From Anticarsia gemmatalis (Eukaryota; Arthropoda; Insecta; Lepidoptera; Erebidae): 64,000 nucleotides of DNA. The notes under the pieces are model-generated. The model had not been told where the DNA came from and searched no databases. It saw nothing but the letters and a program-made list of their open reading frames with translations. Both the position numbers and the translations under genes were made by a program. Shown here piece after piece: positions 38,801 through 50,218 of the stretch (the first letter of the stretch is position 1; the number at the start of each line of letters is the position of its first letter). The stretch is from assembly GCF_050436995.1 (NCBI RefSeq), contig NC_134754.1, positions 675,001 to 739,000 of the forward strand, given 5' to 3'.

Positions 38801-39462
38801 TCTATCTTCTTTCTTCGGTCTTTGATTCCCCATGGAAATTAGACCACTAGCCAATTGATCACAATACTAAATTTAATCCAGAGATGTTATTACACTGAAC
38901 ATTTTATATCATCAAACCGTATAATAATCGTAGCACAAACAGTTTTACTCAATCGTTAGTAGTTTTGCAATACACATTAATTATTACTTGTGTTCGAGTA
39001 ATACTGTAACACAAACCACAGATACAAAATACGGCCAGACACCAAGCAGTAAGCACAATCACTGAAATATTAATATTACTGAAAACAGGTCTCATACGCG
39101 ATTAGTTCGGAAGGTAGGGCCAATGAGAAGAGCTGGCAAAAAACTCTTGAATCGCGTATAGCTCTCAGTTTCTAAGGTACATTTAGCTGTAGTTTATCTA
39201 TTCAATAGCGTTTTAACTCATATAAACGTCACAGTTTGAATAGATAAACTACCGCTAAATTGGCATAAGACCAATCTATAGTAGTGCGCAAGTCACGATA
39301 GTTGAAAATCACAGATATTTTTCAGAAAAAAAGGTTATTTTCTAACCGGTATAAGCGATGACATATCCATTTTAGACACACGACACGTCAGTAGTTCGTT
39401 AGGAAACGAATAGCTAATAGTTTGAAGTAATAGGTACTTAAAATAGAGTAGAGACTCACCAT
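29858..39462 (-). CDS. Small single-pass membrane protein, conserved-looking, function unknown
   Basis: Coding exons on the minus strand: start codon 39460-39462 as the last three bases of exon 1 (ATG|GTGAGT), then 34645-34793, 33691-33846 and 29858-30050 (stop TGA). The last three join in perfect phase; exon 1 is inferred. The 166-residue product has a short acidic N-terminus (MNEQDQ), a transmembrane helix at 7-30 (IYILAGVFGGAWVV...LVMCC, ending in a Cys pair that could be palmitoylated) and a KKK at 36-38. The positive-inside rule then puts the N-terminus outside and about 130 residues in the cytosol. The tail has an HNPAL motif (64-68), a YSMYQGQ stretch, an HHHPHH run (96-101), an FVEELIHELDNRQ helix and the end TNPNFIY. 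There is no signal peptide. The alternative is that these are the last exons of a larger type I receptor or cadherin-like protein whose ectodomain lies beyond the window; I see no such exons up to 64 kb. Confidence 0.7.
30730..31335. mobile_element. MITE-like DNA transposon with TA duplication
   Basis: Ends are CCGTAAAACGGGGTGAATAGAA and its inverse (one mismatch), flanked by TA on both sides as in Tc1/mariner-type elements. GGTGAATAGAA is repeated inside, in both orientations. No ORF. It lies in the last intron of the membrane-protein gene. Confidence 0.8.
32457..32566. mobile_element. Short 110-bp MITE
   Basis: The arms are CCCGGTTTCTGAGGTACATTTAGCAGTAGTTT and its near-perfect inverse. A second, eroded copy is at 39167-39257. 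Confidence 0.75.
32966..33173. mobile_element. Harbinger-like MITE with TAA duplication
   Basis: Arms GGCTGATTTTAGTCTTACG and GGCTGATTTAAGTCTCACG (inverted) lie directly inside TAA at 32963-32965 and 33174-33176. A 3-bp TWA target duplication is the Harbinger habit. The body is GC-rich with internal ACGGTCAGCG-type palindromes. 208 bp, no ORF. Confidence 0.8.
34241..34485 (-). mobile_element. Non-autonomous Helitron (250-bp family)
   Basis: It begins on the plus strand with CTAGCTGACTTGCGCAACTTTACTTGCATCACATGACAAGAGAG and ends with TTCAGCTTCATAATATTAGTAA. It is an eroded copy of the family at 58128, inside the membrane-protein gene intron. Confidence 0.7.
35060..35303 (-). repeat. 5S-derived SINE, copy D
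   Basis: Near full-length minus-sense copy, with a (TTCTTA)-type tail on its 3' side (AATTATTCTTATTCTTATCG on the plus strand). It lies in intron 1 of the membrane-protein gene, in the gene's own orientation. Confidence 0.8.
36184..36361 (+). repeat. 5S-derived SINE, copy E (truncated)
   Basis: It starts inside the 5S-like part (GTGGGTTAAGCAACCC), lacks part of the middle (no GTTGTTGTC segment) and ends in CACTAACCATAACATAAAAAAAA. Confidence 0.75.
37595..37850 (+). repeat. 5S-derived SINE, copy F
   Basis: Full-length plus-sense copy, CCCATAGCGAGTTGCGCTCACCGG to CATACGATAAGAAGAAGAATA. It is in opposite orientation to copy D in the same intron, 2.3 kb away. Confidence 0.8.
39167..39257. mobile_element. 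Eroded copy of the 110-bp MITE
   Basis: TCAGTTTCTAAGGTACATTTAGCTGTAGTTTATCTATTCAATAGCG, and the inverse arm ATAGATAAACTACCGCTAAAT; the outer right end is lost. Confidence 0.65.
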
Positions 39463-39463
39463 T

Positions 39464-39484
39464 TTAAGTGTGTGTGTAACACAT
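39464..39484 (-). CDS. Upstream ORF of the membrane-protein gene
   Basis: ATG TGT TAC ACA CAC ACT TAA on the minus strand: six codons, with the stop codon one base before the proposed main start codon. If exon 1 is real, such spacing would lower translation of the main ORF or require reinitiation or leaky scanning. Confidence 0.35.
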   Translation of the reverse strand: MCYTHT

Positions 39485-39517
39485 GTTGAGTATCGAGGGG
39501 CAAGATGCACACTGAGT

Positions 39518-39563
39518 GTTATCACGTGTTATCAACTGATAAAAGTGATAATACACTTATCGA
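39518..39563 (-). promoter_or_regulatory. GATA-site and E-box cluster at the proposed promoter
   Basis: Four perfect GATA-factor sites (TTATCA at 39519 and 39529, TGATAA at 39537 and 39546), a further TTATCG near 39558 and one palindromic CACGTG E-box (39523-39528) lie within 46 bp. On the minus strand an initiator-like CACTCAGTGTGC follows (about 39508-39519), then about 50 nt of leader to the proposed ATG|GT. Confidence 0.5.
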
Positions 39564-39569
39564 TGAGAG

Positions 39570-42500
39570 GTACTTGTGTTGGGAGTTCCTGAGGAAAGAA
39601 GTTTCATTTGTTCGTTGAATACAGGATAAAGGAGGAATTATTTGACAAAGAAGAGCAGTGACATCAAAATTAATTTATTTCTTGAAAGAACTACCTAATT
39701 CTTTAATGTTTTAACAACAGATGACGAAAAATAAGTTTCAAGATATTTTTTTTAAATCACAGCGACGCGCGACTTCGTGAAGTATTGATTTCTTGCAATA
39801 CACGTTTGATGCGATACTATTTCATTGATATTTATGAGCCTATATCAAAGTTTATTTTCAAATATTGTAATTGACATTAATGAGATCATTATGAACTGGT
39901 TCTCATTCACAATAAATTATAATTCAAATTAGAGGTAGTAATTTGTTGCTGTTTCTTACATTTTTGAAACAGTTCATTCATGGAAAGTTCTATGAATGAG
40001 ACGATAAAATTAAAAAACATCTTTGGTTTATTAAAATCTATATACAACAGTGTATTGATGTTCTTCGTATAAGTGAATTGAGTTTCGTACCATGGTTGAG
40101 ATTGACTGTAACTGTATCCGCGCCGCTAGCCGATCCCGCGATTAACCGCTAGTGCGTATGGGACATTAGTATGATAAAAGGACGTTCTCCTAAGGATATT
40201 CTCTTCCAGACTGATGAAGTGGTTTCAATATCCCTCTTCACATACAAGTCTTATAACAATTGACTTCTAGAACATGTAAATAACAACTAATAAGAACTAC
40301 AATCAGCAAGGCCATCTACGATTACAATTATTTTATCAAACTATTGCGTATTATTTATTATTATAATTGTACTAAGTACCGGCTTAAAATATGGGGTAAA
40401 ACCACGATAATTACTTATTATTGCAAGATTGATTGACTAATAATTGACATTTGACAATGTCTATCGTACAGTGGTTAATGCTCACGAAGTTGGTTCGACT
40501 CTCACATAGGAAAATTATTTTATTTAGCTTAGCCTTAACCTTAGCCTTAGCCTATTTTTGCTTTGTGTGAGTCTAACTACTTTTAAGGTTTAGTGCGTTT
40601 TTAAGGTTTAGTAGACGATACAAAATTAAATCCTACTGTGGGAGTTTAATTTTACAGGGAATCGGAATAAATTAAAATATACAATTTTAAATGCCTCAAT
40701 ACTAAACTTCTTCGAATCTATTTGCGTGTAAGACAATTATATTTTATAATTAAGATGCTTGTTTGTATATCTACGGGCTTCTCAAAAACGACTGATCCGT
40801 TTCGAATATCACTGATAACCAATTAACATCATCGCCAATTTAGAATCGATCATTATATTTACAAAAACATATAATTGTTCTGTTGACATTTTGCACCACA
40901 AAAAACTTTTATAGAAACGACCCAAATTTTTGTTTTATTAATTATTATTTAGTTTTTTTTATTTAAGGACTTAATTGTTAGCTTTAGTAGGTAAATGGAC
41001 TATTTACTTTTTATAGAGGAAGTTGGTTTCGGAATCAACTGGATAAACTATGTTTTGTTGTAAGAGGTAAAATAAAATTAGTGACTTACAATGTGCTATA
41101 TTGATTGGTTTATAAATATTTATTACACAGATTAGTGTTACCGGGAATCCCAGTTGTGGAATTTAATCGTCACACTTTCTGTAAGTTTACTGTTGATAAT
41201 ACGGTCTTGACGAATTCTGATGTATTCTAGAGAAAATACAATTGTATTTTCAAGGCAAAAATGTTAATAATTTTACTAAGTTTTAAATGACAATTGAGAG
41301 CTACTTTATAATATTATTATTGAAGTATTTTACTAAAATCTTGTAAATTTAATTTAAAAAACAATGCTTAAAGCGCCTACATAAAAATTCACTCGTACTT
41401 TTAAATGTGTGTATTGCTATTGCATCTTTGGTAGGCGTTACCGTTGTAGGCAAATACATACATGTGTATCTACTTTCTTTGTAAGCAGATTCTTGTTGTT
41501 AAAAATTGTAGCAAGAATAAAATATTTTTTCTATAGGTATATAAGTATATAAGGCCCGCTACCGGACGTAGATAAGCCTATTTATTCCTCACCTGTAGCT
41601 AATAAAATCATAACAAAATTATCATTATGTATCGATATGAAGATAAATTATTTAGTGATAGTGCGTCGACCTCAGTGATAATTATGATAAGCGACTTTGA
41701 TGTAATGACGTCAAATATATTTATAATATATATTATCTAAGATTTATTAGAATATCACTCTTTAGGTAATCAAATTTCAAACATAATTGAAAGATTAAGG
41801 TTTTAGTACTTTTGAATAAGTGCTAGATAACTCGGTGTAATTACGACAGTTGTTGTTTTTATATATTCGGAGTTACTTTGTAATCTGTAAGATAAACTAA
41901 ATGACACTTATTTATTAGCTGTTAAACGAATGCTAAACCTAAGTATACGAATGTCAATAAATTTAAAAATGTAACTTTGTGCAAATTAGCTTGAAATCGA
42001 ATTAAACCAAAAAGTATATACATATGTCTATTGAAATAAACATAATAACCTTATATTTAGAATTTAATAAAGTAAATAAGTGGTCTAACTATTGTTTTTA
42101 CAAGAAGAATTAGATACGTTAACTCCCATATAGATATATCAAATCGTGATCTCTTTCATAAAATGCCAACCTGTTTTAGCCGACACAATTAGGCATCGTT
42201 AATTTTAATTGAAAACCCACTAATAATGTGTATAGGCCATTGTGGTCAGTAGGGTCTTAATTAGACATCAACGTTTAACTAAATGTCGCTTGAATACGGA
42301 ATCAATGTTGTACAATAAAACTTGATTTTGAACACTATTAAGTTGATAGACCGTTGACAATCAAATACATTAAGGTGTATATAGATTTGAGTGGCATAGA
42401 TAGAACATTACTAATATGGGGTAGCAATTTTGGAACAGTGAAAAGTGTGGCTGGATGCTAGCAGCGCTTTCTGGTGTAGACTAATGTAATTTCTTTGATT

Positions 42501-43690
42501 AAGTACGTAGTTAGTAGTTAGGCTTTTAATCAGTATATTTTTTAACTTTGTTTGTGAACAACAATACTCCTTAATATTAACTTACTAAAACTGTACAATA
42601 TTGTACAACCTTGAGATTTATTTCATGATGTTCTATATGATTACGTACTGTTTAAGAAACGGCCAATCCTAACAAAATCTCCAATATAAGAAATTAAAAA
42701 AAATAAACTTAATCTCTCTCTGAACCTCAGTGCTTTGAAAAAAGGCCCTAATCATTTGCTTCAAAACATAACATTAAACCCATATGTGTTTGTGCCTTTA
42801 CGTACAGCCTTGATTTATCACGAACTTGTCAATAGTCTAGGAAGCCGAGTTTTTTGACAATACGCAACAATTATGTAAGACTTCATCACAGACTGTTTGA
42901 TGCTTTGTTGAACTGATTAGCATAGCCGTGAGGAATTTTATAATCTGTACTAGTATTACGACGTTTGGTTGTTTGTTTGTTTGAACATTCTGGTCTCCTA
43001 AACTACTGCAACTGATTGGAAGGAAATCGTTTAATTATCTCTCATATAAACTTTATAAACGTTTTAAGGGATAATGTTAAGGTTGATTGCATTTTGCTAT
43101 TCTGCCTGTAGTCCAACAAATTAGTAGAGAAACTTAACATGCACGTTTTATCTACATCATAAACAAGAATTCTATGTTTCCAATATAAAGTAGCTATGTC
43201 AAACAGCTCACCGTCAGCACTATAAGACGAACTCATATGCGAAATTCTAATTTTGTATGCTTTCTCAAGCCGAGAACCTTGCATACGAGGCTCTCTACTT
43301 AAGTTGTTGGATTATAATAAGAAAGCTCTTTTTCGGTTAAAGCTACTAGCGCACAATGATTGATGCACAAACAGTGGGCTAAGCAACCTTCATTGTGGAC
43401 ATGCTTTAGATGGGTGAACGCTTCGTAGTATTCCAGATGAGCATATCTGTGTTCCGGTTATAAGAATTTGAAACAACTGAAGCCGAGCGAGTCAACTAGT
43501 AGTTAATTTATTAGCATGTGTGGGTGTCGCATTCTTTTAACTAATAAATTGTATTTTTTACTGCAGTCCCATATATTTGGTTATCGACAGATATAGGTTG
43601 AAATGTTATAAATTAGGTTATGTTTATTAATGGGTTACGGAATGTCGTTTGTTGGTTTTGTTACGTAACTGTTACTAACTTTGTTTAAAT
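39570..43690. other. AT-rich stretch without genes
   Basis: No exon, tRNA or regulatory cluster can be supported. There is a weak tRNA-like SINE head near 40460-40510, and a Helitron-type repeat from about 42948 (CTGTACTAGTATTACGACG, then TTTG repeats) to about 43310. That repeat shares its body (GTAGCT-TCAAACAG-TCACCGTC ... AAGTTGTTGGA) with 45490-45612. A strongly eroded 5S-type SINE piece lies at 43365-43470. Confidence 0.5.
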
Positions 43691-43699
43691 TTAAGTTTT

Positions 43700-44728
43700 A
43701 CAAAGGAGAATGCTCAAAATGTATGGGGAAAAAACCCAGGCCGTACACAAACGGTGTGTAACTCAGAATTTTAGTGATACTGAGTGATTCAATCCCAGAT
43801 ATTCGCCTCTATCAAATTCGATGGCTAAATACTATTTTTTGCTATTTAAAAGGTGAATTTAAAAAATAAATATTTTTCAAACATTCATCACAATGATTAT
43901 TTTTTGAATAATATAATTGTATCGAAACCGCACTACGGGCGCCAGCTACTAGTGTGAGCGGTATGTCTTTTTTATATTCATGATAAAAAATATTGAAAAT
44001 ACATTAAAAACCCCTACTGAAAAGTAATAGCAATATAATATGTTTAGCCATTGAATTTGATAGAGGTAAATATCTGGAATTAATTACACAGTATCACTCA
44101 TTTCTCCCATTGCTCCCATGCTGGATTGAGAGCGAAAAAAAAACATAGAAGGTGCCAGCTGCATTTCTTCCCGTGCATACTGCAAAAGTCAGTAGAGGGA
44201 TGGAAGGGTTTGGTGCTTCATAGGCTATAGGCTAGCAATCTACCACCATGACAACACTTTTCTACCTTATAATAGCCCTCCAATTGTCTGCCAACCCGCA
44301 TTAGACCAGTGTGGTGGACTAAGGCCTGATCCCCCTCTTTGTTAAGAGGGGAGGCTCGTGCCCCTCGGTGGGGACATATATGACCTGGTGATGATGACTC
44401 ATTTTTCAAAAATATATTTTTTAATATTTTTAATTTGTAACTCAGTTACATACCTATATTAAAAATGTGTGACTCAAAAAAGATTAAACATTTATATAGG
44501 TAACTTATTTAGTAGTAGTAGTTTTGTACTACTCAGTTACATACCTATATTAGAAAATATAAAAATATATTGAAAACCCCTACTGAAAAGTTATAGCAAA
44601 ATAGTATGTTCAGCCATCGAATTTGATAGAGGTAAACATTGGGAATTCAATTACACAGTATAACTAATTTTTTAAGTTACATAACTTTTGTGTACAGCCT
44701 GGGTTTTTTTTGAGCATTCTCCTTTAAA
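43700..44728. mobile_element. 1-kb DNA element with long inverted arms
   Basis: The left arm AAAGGAGAATGCTCAAAA...CCTCTATCAAATTCGATGGCT (43700-43825) is mirrored by the right arm (about 44570-44728). A third arm-like segment (about 43985-44110) repeats the right arm in the same orientation. A minus-free repeat tail of the gtggtggact type (44217-44395, plus) sits inside. No transposase frame. Confidence 0.7.
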
Positions 44729-45339
44729 TTGGTGTTTAGTTGTTTCTCGTGAGCGCTATCTAGAAATGATCATTAAAATGTCAAAAACAGAATATCATTG
44801 TTGTCTCAATAGTCAAACTGTACTATGATCAAGAAAATAATTCGTAAGAATAACGACGAATTTCAATTCTGCAAGATTTGACATATTTGTAATGGAATCG
44901 AATTCTCAATACTTAAACACTAAGCATTTGGGCTCAAAATATCATAATTTATTACGAGTCAAAAGTCTATCACAAAAATAAACACTTCGATTATAAAAGG
45001 TAATATTTATCATACATATTCACATAAAGTTCCGCGTTTAACAATAAATAATATACAATTTCAATGGTTCAATTATACCATTATTCTAAACGCAATCTTC
45101 ATCAATACACGTAATTAGAGCCAAGGGAATACACAATACACGATACGTAATTAACACCTATGTATTAGAATAGCAATTATTTTTCATAATGTCTATCAAT
45201 TGCTATCACTCGTTTTTAAATCGTGAACTTGTAATCACTGTAATTGTAGTACAAATACCTTTTATACTTTAGGCAGAAATATACCTTAGTACTAATGAAA
45301 TAAGATTCGAAATATAGTTGGCAAATTGTCACACAAATC

Positions 45340-45612
45340 CATACTAATAAATAAATGCGAATGTCTGTCTATTACGTTTTTACTGAAATAATATGCTGAA
45401 CTGATAAAAATGTGGGTCAAATATAGTCTGACAAATTAGTAGTGCTTTCCACTCGTCTCTCGTCTTGCATTATTCTGTGTTTTTTCAAAATAATGTAGCT
45501 GTATCAAACAGATCACCGTCCATAATACAATAAGGTCCTAAATTCCATTTTTGAACACCTCTCTACCCTTGTTTGCAAGTCTCTCAACTAAGTTGTTGGA
45601 CTATATTTGACA
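45340..45612 (+). repeat. Helitron-like repeat
   Basis: It begins AATCCATACTAATAAATAAATGCGAATGTCTGTCT, the 5'-end style of the local Helitrons, and ends in the AACTAAGTTGTTGGACTATA body also found at about 43185-43310. Confidence 0.5.
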
Positions 45613-46169
45613 ATCAGCAAGCAATTTTTATTTTGAAAAAAAAAACATCTCACAAATGGATCTCCATGTTTTAAAATTAACTAGAAAGTGAAAGCTAGAA
45701 CGGACAGATCTATGTATGTTTGCTACTTTTTTCAAAAATCGCTAAATTGACATAGTGATAGATAGATTAATTAACACATAAGACACCTTTTTAACTGGAG
45801 ATATCTTCCTACGCGGACAAAAACGCGAACAGAACCTAGTTATTCTAATTATATCAAACAAAAATAGACTCTATTTACTTCTTAATAAAGTCAATAATAT
45901 GTTTTACACTTGTGTTTCGGTCGCAGGTTAAACAAACAAAGAACTTATCACCTTGAACTTCTCGAACAAGGGCGTTGTATGAACTATTATTTAGGTTTGA
46001 AGAGCATTTGTACTGAATGTGTGATTAACTGTGTGATATGCAAGGATGTGTGTGAGTCAGTCACATTGTAAGGTATGTGTTTCTTGCATTCTTGCGCGAA
46101 GGTTTATTTGCTGATTGGTGATTACAAGTGAAACAGATGTTGAGTTATTGACATCAAGTCAAGTGTACG

Positions 46170-46310
46170 AAAATGCCAGCCGGAACCCACAATTTAACGT
46201 GCCCTCCGAAAACGATGGACCTCAGTATGAATAATATGGTCACCCTTCGTCTGACCAACCTAGGCTAGCGTAGCGCATGTTTTCACCGACGCGGCGACGG
46301 GACCGAAAAT
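46170..46310 (-). repeat. Diverged member of the 5S-type SINE group
   Basis: ACGTGCCCTCCGAAAACGATGGACCTCAGTATGAATAATATGGTCACCCTTCGTCTGACC parallels the antisense 5S-type copies (GTGCCCTCCGAAGCAC..., ATGCGGTCACCCATCTATGG) but differs throughout. It probably belongs to a sister family. Confidence 0.45.
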
Positions 46311-47734
46311 AGATTATAGGAAATCTAAACAATGAAATGTTCTCTTTTAGTAATATAATAACCCTCTACCAAAACATTAGTATTATATTCGCAAAGGCTT
46401 AAATTGTATTAAACCTTTTCAACTAACCTACAATTATATTTTAAAGTCAACAATAGCGTATCAATGGTCACGCCAATCATATCAAAATTTGACCCCGATA
46501 CCGTACCTGAAGCACAGATTAAATAATACACCGGCGCGAATCGAACCCGGAAACATTGGGTTCTCTATAAATAATTAAATATTTTTTACAAAAACATTTA
46601 GGACGAATATTTTAGCAATTTTCCTGTCAACAAATAATTAAGGTTTTTCTTTTGATCAATCAGTCAGAGTTTAAATTTAATTGAGCCACATTTTTTTTAT
46701 TAATTAAAAAAAGCCTCATTCCCATAAAGTTCAAGGAAAAATTAAGAAAAATATTTTTCTTGTTTTTTGGTTACAATTAGTTGTAAAACACGACTTCCAG
46801 TTCCATATTAGGAATACCACATTCCTATGGCAATTAAATAATTTGTTTCCTAGAAAAACTTAAGGCTATTAAGTTATTTTTAACCTATCATGCAAACATC
46901 ACGGCATACAAATTTAATACACAATTTATTCTGTTTTTACGGATATGCGCCTAAAAAGGGAATATAGCGGAAACAAAATCCTTTACAGTTTTATTAACAC
47001 CTTACTCTCCCACTGCCTTGAGTCTACTACGCTGGCCAAGAGCGGGTAAGGGACTTTGCATGTCCTCAAGAAATGCGTTTAACAATTTTAAAAAAGTTTT
47101 AGTAACTTTAAACAACGGACAATAATTCTGTGTCCATATAAAGGGCACATAAATATGACAACAAATTGAGACTTTATGTTGGCACCTGGTAAGACCGTTG
47201 TCAACTCCCCAAACAGAAGGAAAAGCTGATCATGGACGGCCACTACTTGGAAGATATCTCCAGCTAAGCTGCTTCTATCCAAAAATCCACCAAAGTCAAA
47301 AGCAAGGATATCGGAAAGTTCTTGGATTATCTCTACTGAAACAACTGTTATACAGGATGAGATATAAGGACATTAAATAATATTATTGTAGCGGCTCATG
47401 ATCAGCGGATCAGCGGAACATGATCACCTCGTTCCTCCACATTATTTTTTACTATTCGCATAACCCATCTTCGGTATCGCATGTTACTCTAATTTGACCC
47501 GTTTTTTTTTCTCTCTCAAGGGACCCTAAACTAGTATCACGTAGAGGTCCAAATACACCGAGATCATGGCTCCTGTCCATCAAAGCCTTAAGCGTCAGCG
47601 CTCTGACCTTGCTGTGACAGGGACAGAACAATCAGACTGCTGTGGTATTTTTGTGATTCACGAACAGTTATTATTAAAAAGAATATTGTATTGGTGCTAA
47701 AATGACATTTTTAAATCAAAGCAGTTCTTTTTAT

Positions 47735-47851
47735 GTAGCTGCTGCTGAGCAAAGGCCTCTCCCCTAGATTTCCAGTCCCCTCGGTCGCTTGCTGCTTCCG
47801 GCGAACCGTCCAGGAACGCGTCAAAGTCATCCCGCCATCTCCGTTTGGGCC
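47735..47851 (-). pseudogene. RTE-type LINE ORF fragment
   Basis: Minus-strand translation runs PKRRWRDDFDAFLDGSPE, a few residues on DWKSRGEAFAQQQ. The RRW-x-DD-x-DAF ... W-x3-GEAFAQQ pattern is the C-terminus of RTE-clade LINE ORFs. It is a dead 5'-truncated fragment. Confidence 0.65.
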
Positions 47852-49218
47852 TTTCCCGTAAAAGAATTTTATTTAATGGAAATGTCTACGGGAAATTACA
47901 TACAGAAGCGACTTATGACGCGTAAATGCTAGCTCAAGTAGACATTCGGTCCATTTTATAGACCTTAGTTGCATTTTTCGGAAGACGCAATTTTATTTTT
48001 TACGCGTAAAAGGGTCTGCAGAAGTAACTTCAAGCTTGTGGGGTCGCCATACTTGTTTGTTTCTTGGGGGATAAGTGTGGCGACAAATCGTCTATTAACT
48101 TGATGAGAAAATGAGGAAGCAACTCGTAAATCTTTAATTAAACATAGATAAGGGAAAAGGGTTTCAGAAATGAAAGAATTGACCGAAAAACATACTAAAG
48201 CTCAAATATCACGCAATAGACCCGTTTTTCTATTTCTGTATCATTTTTAACAAGATTAGCAACATTTTATCTAACACATTGCGTTAATCCTTCAAGATGG
48301 GCGGATGAGTATTCACACGCCTCGGGCATATTTTTATGAGATAAAGGGCTCTTACATACATCTTAATCATACGTTATTAATCATCGCCCTCTGTTTAAAG
48401 TACAATACAAGTAATTATAGCTTGCGTAACATGGATTACAAAATGAATTGAAGCTCCTCCCCTTTTTGCACAATTTTTAAATCGGCGTTTATTTTCCTTT
48501 TCCTCCGAGATTTTTTAATATCTTTTTACGTACTTGTTTCTTAAATTTTATCTATCACTTTTCCAAAAGTAAATCAGTTTTGTTGTAAAAGTTTAACACA
48601 CGGACAGACAAAGATTAATTTTCACATTTAAGTGATATTGTACGGGCAATAAGGAATTAAAAAATGGTTGCAATCATTGGATAAGGATTGGTAACGGGTG
48701 ACTTTTATTCGAGATTCATATAAAAAATATCTAAAACAATATTAAATCATACACACAGTTATTTAGCGCGTTCAAACAAACAAACAAAAAGCTTTTCAGC
48801 TTTATATCTCGTAAGTATATATATTATTATATATAATATACATACATAATCACGTGCCCTCTGTGACAATAAGTGCAAGGTCGCTATATAGTCCAATATA
48901 TTCAACGGTATATTGTATGTATAAAACTATATATTAACATAATAAAAAAATCGTTTAGAATATAACAACAGTGGTCTATTCAAATGTTGAAATATTACGT
49001 ATTGATTTGATTTCTACATTGTGTTATCGTAAATTATGAGTTCATATTATTATTTATATGATAATTTAAACATATTGTATGCATGATTTTCGTTTAAAAA
49101 ATTACCAGTCTGATTGTATAAACTGAAACATGTGTTTCAGAGAACAATAGGGATTTCTTCAACAACGTACACAGTACAGTGTCACATTTTAAACAACAGT
49201 GAAATCAATGAATATATA

Positions 49219-49472
49219 GGCGCTCATAGCCTGTTGTGCTCACCGATCGATCAGTAAACGATCTGTGGGTTAAGCAACCGTTGGCGCGGTCATTCTGTAG
49301 ATGGGTGACCGCATAGTGGTATTAAAACTGAGCGTCTCCGTGTTAAACTGAGGTCCCGGTTGTTGTCAATTAAGATAACAGTCGTTAAGCCATGTCAATG
49401 GCCTTTCGGGCGGCTTGAACAACTTTGACACTAGGTTGACCACTAACCATACGATAGAATAGAATAGAATGA
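49219..49472 (+). repeat. 5S-derived SINE, copy G, with target-site duplication
   Basis: Full-length plus-sense copy ending in a (ATAGA)n tail. It is flanked by AATGAATATATAG (49207-49219) and AATGAATATATTAG (49468-49481), a clear target-site duplication, so retroposition is directly visible. Confidence 0.85.
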
Positions 49473-49679
49473 ATATATTAGAAATACTGCTGATTATTAA
49501 CTTCTAGGAAAGTTTAGAATACTTGTGTATATACTGTTAAATATTTACAATAAATAAATTGATATTTTCATACTAAGACGTGCTATTCAAAATGTGAAAG
49601 AATCAACAGTCAGTGCAGTAAAAATTGCAGTACAAAAATAGGTGCCTATTTTTTCTCGTGGCTCTACTGTATTTTTGTA

Positions 49680-49933
49680 TCTATACTAATATTATAAAGC
49701 TGAAGAGTTCGTTTGTTTGTTTGGTCGAACGCGCTAATCGCAGGAACTACTGGTCCGATTTTTAAAATTATTTCAGTGTTAGATATCATATTTATTGAGG
49801 AAGGCTATAGGCTATATATCATCACACTACGACCAATAGGAGCAGAGTACCAGTAAAAAATGTTACTAAAACGGGGAAAATTATGACCCTTTCTGTCTTA
49901 TGTGACGCAAGCGAAGGTGCGCGGGTCAGCTAG
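49680..49933 (+). mobile_element. Non-autonomous Helitron (250-bp family)
   Basis: 5' end TCTATACTAATATTATAAAGC and 3' end GCGCGGGTCAGCTAG|T, with a CGCAAGCG...-type hairpin just before it. The TC start and CTAG end fit Helitron termini. Confidence 0.8.
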
Positions 49934-50218
49934 TTCATAATGTTAGACCTAATAAGTGAAGTTATGTAAGTAGGTGTTAAAGTTATTATTTATAACATAT
50001 TTTGTACCAAATTTAAGTAGTTCGCCCACGCTTTATGTCATGTGATTGTGGCATTTCTGATGAACTTTATTTATGTAAATAGTGCAGATTCCTTAAGCTA
50101 ATATATTTGTGTTATTGTTGGAATTAGAGCATATTATTATCCATACTTATAAAATAAAAACGAAAGTGTTTGTCTGTCACGTTGCTTAGGATGACTTCGA
50201 CTGTTCGTATGGTTTATA

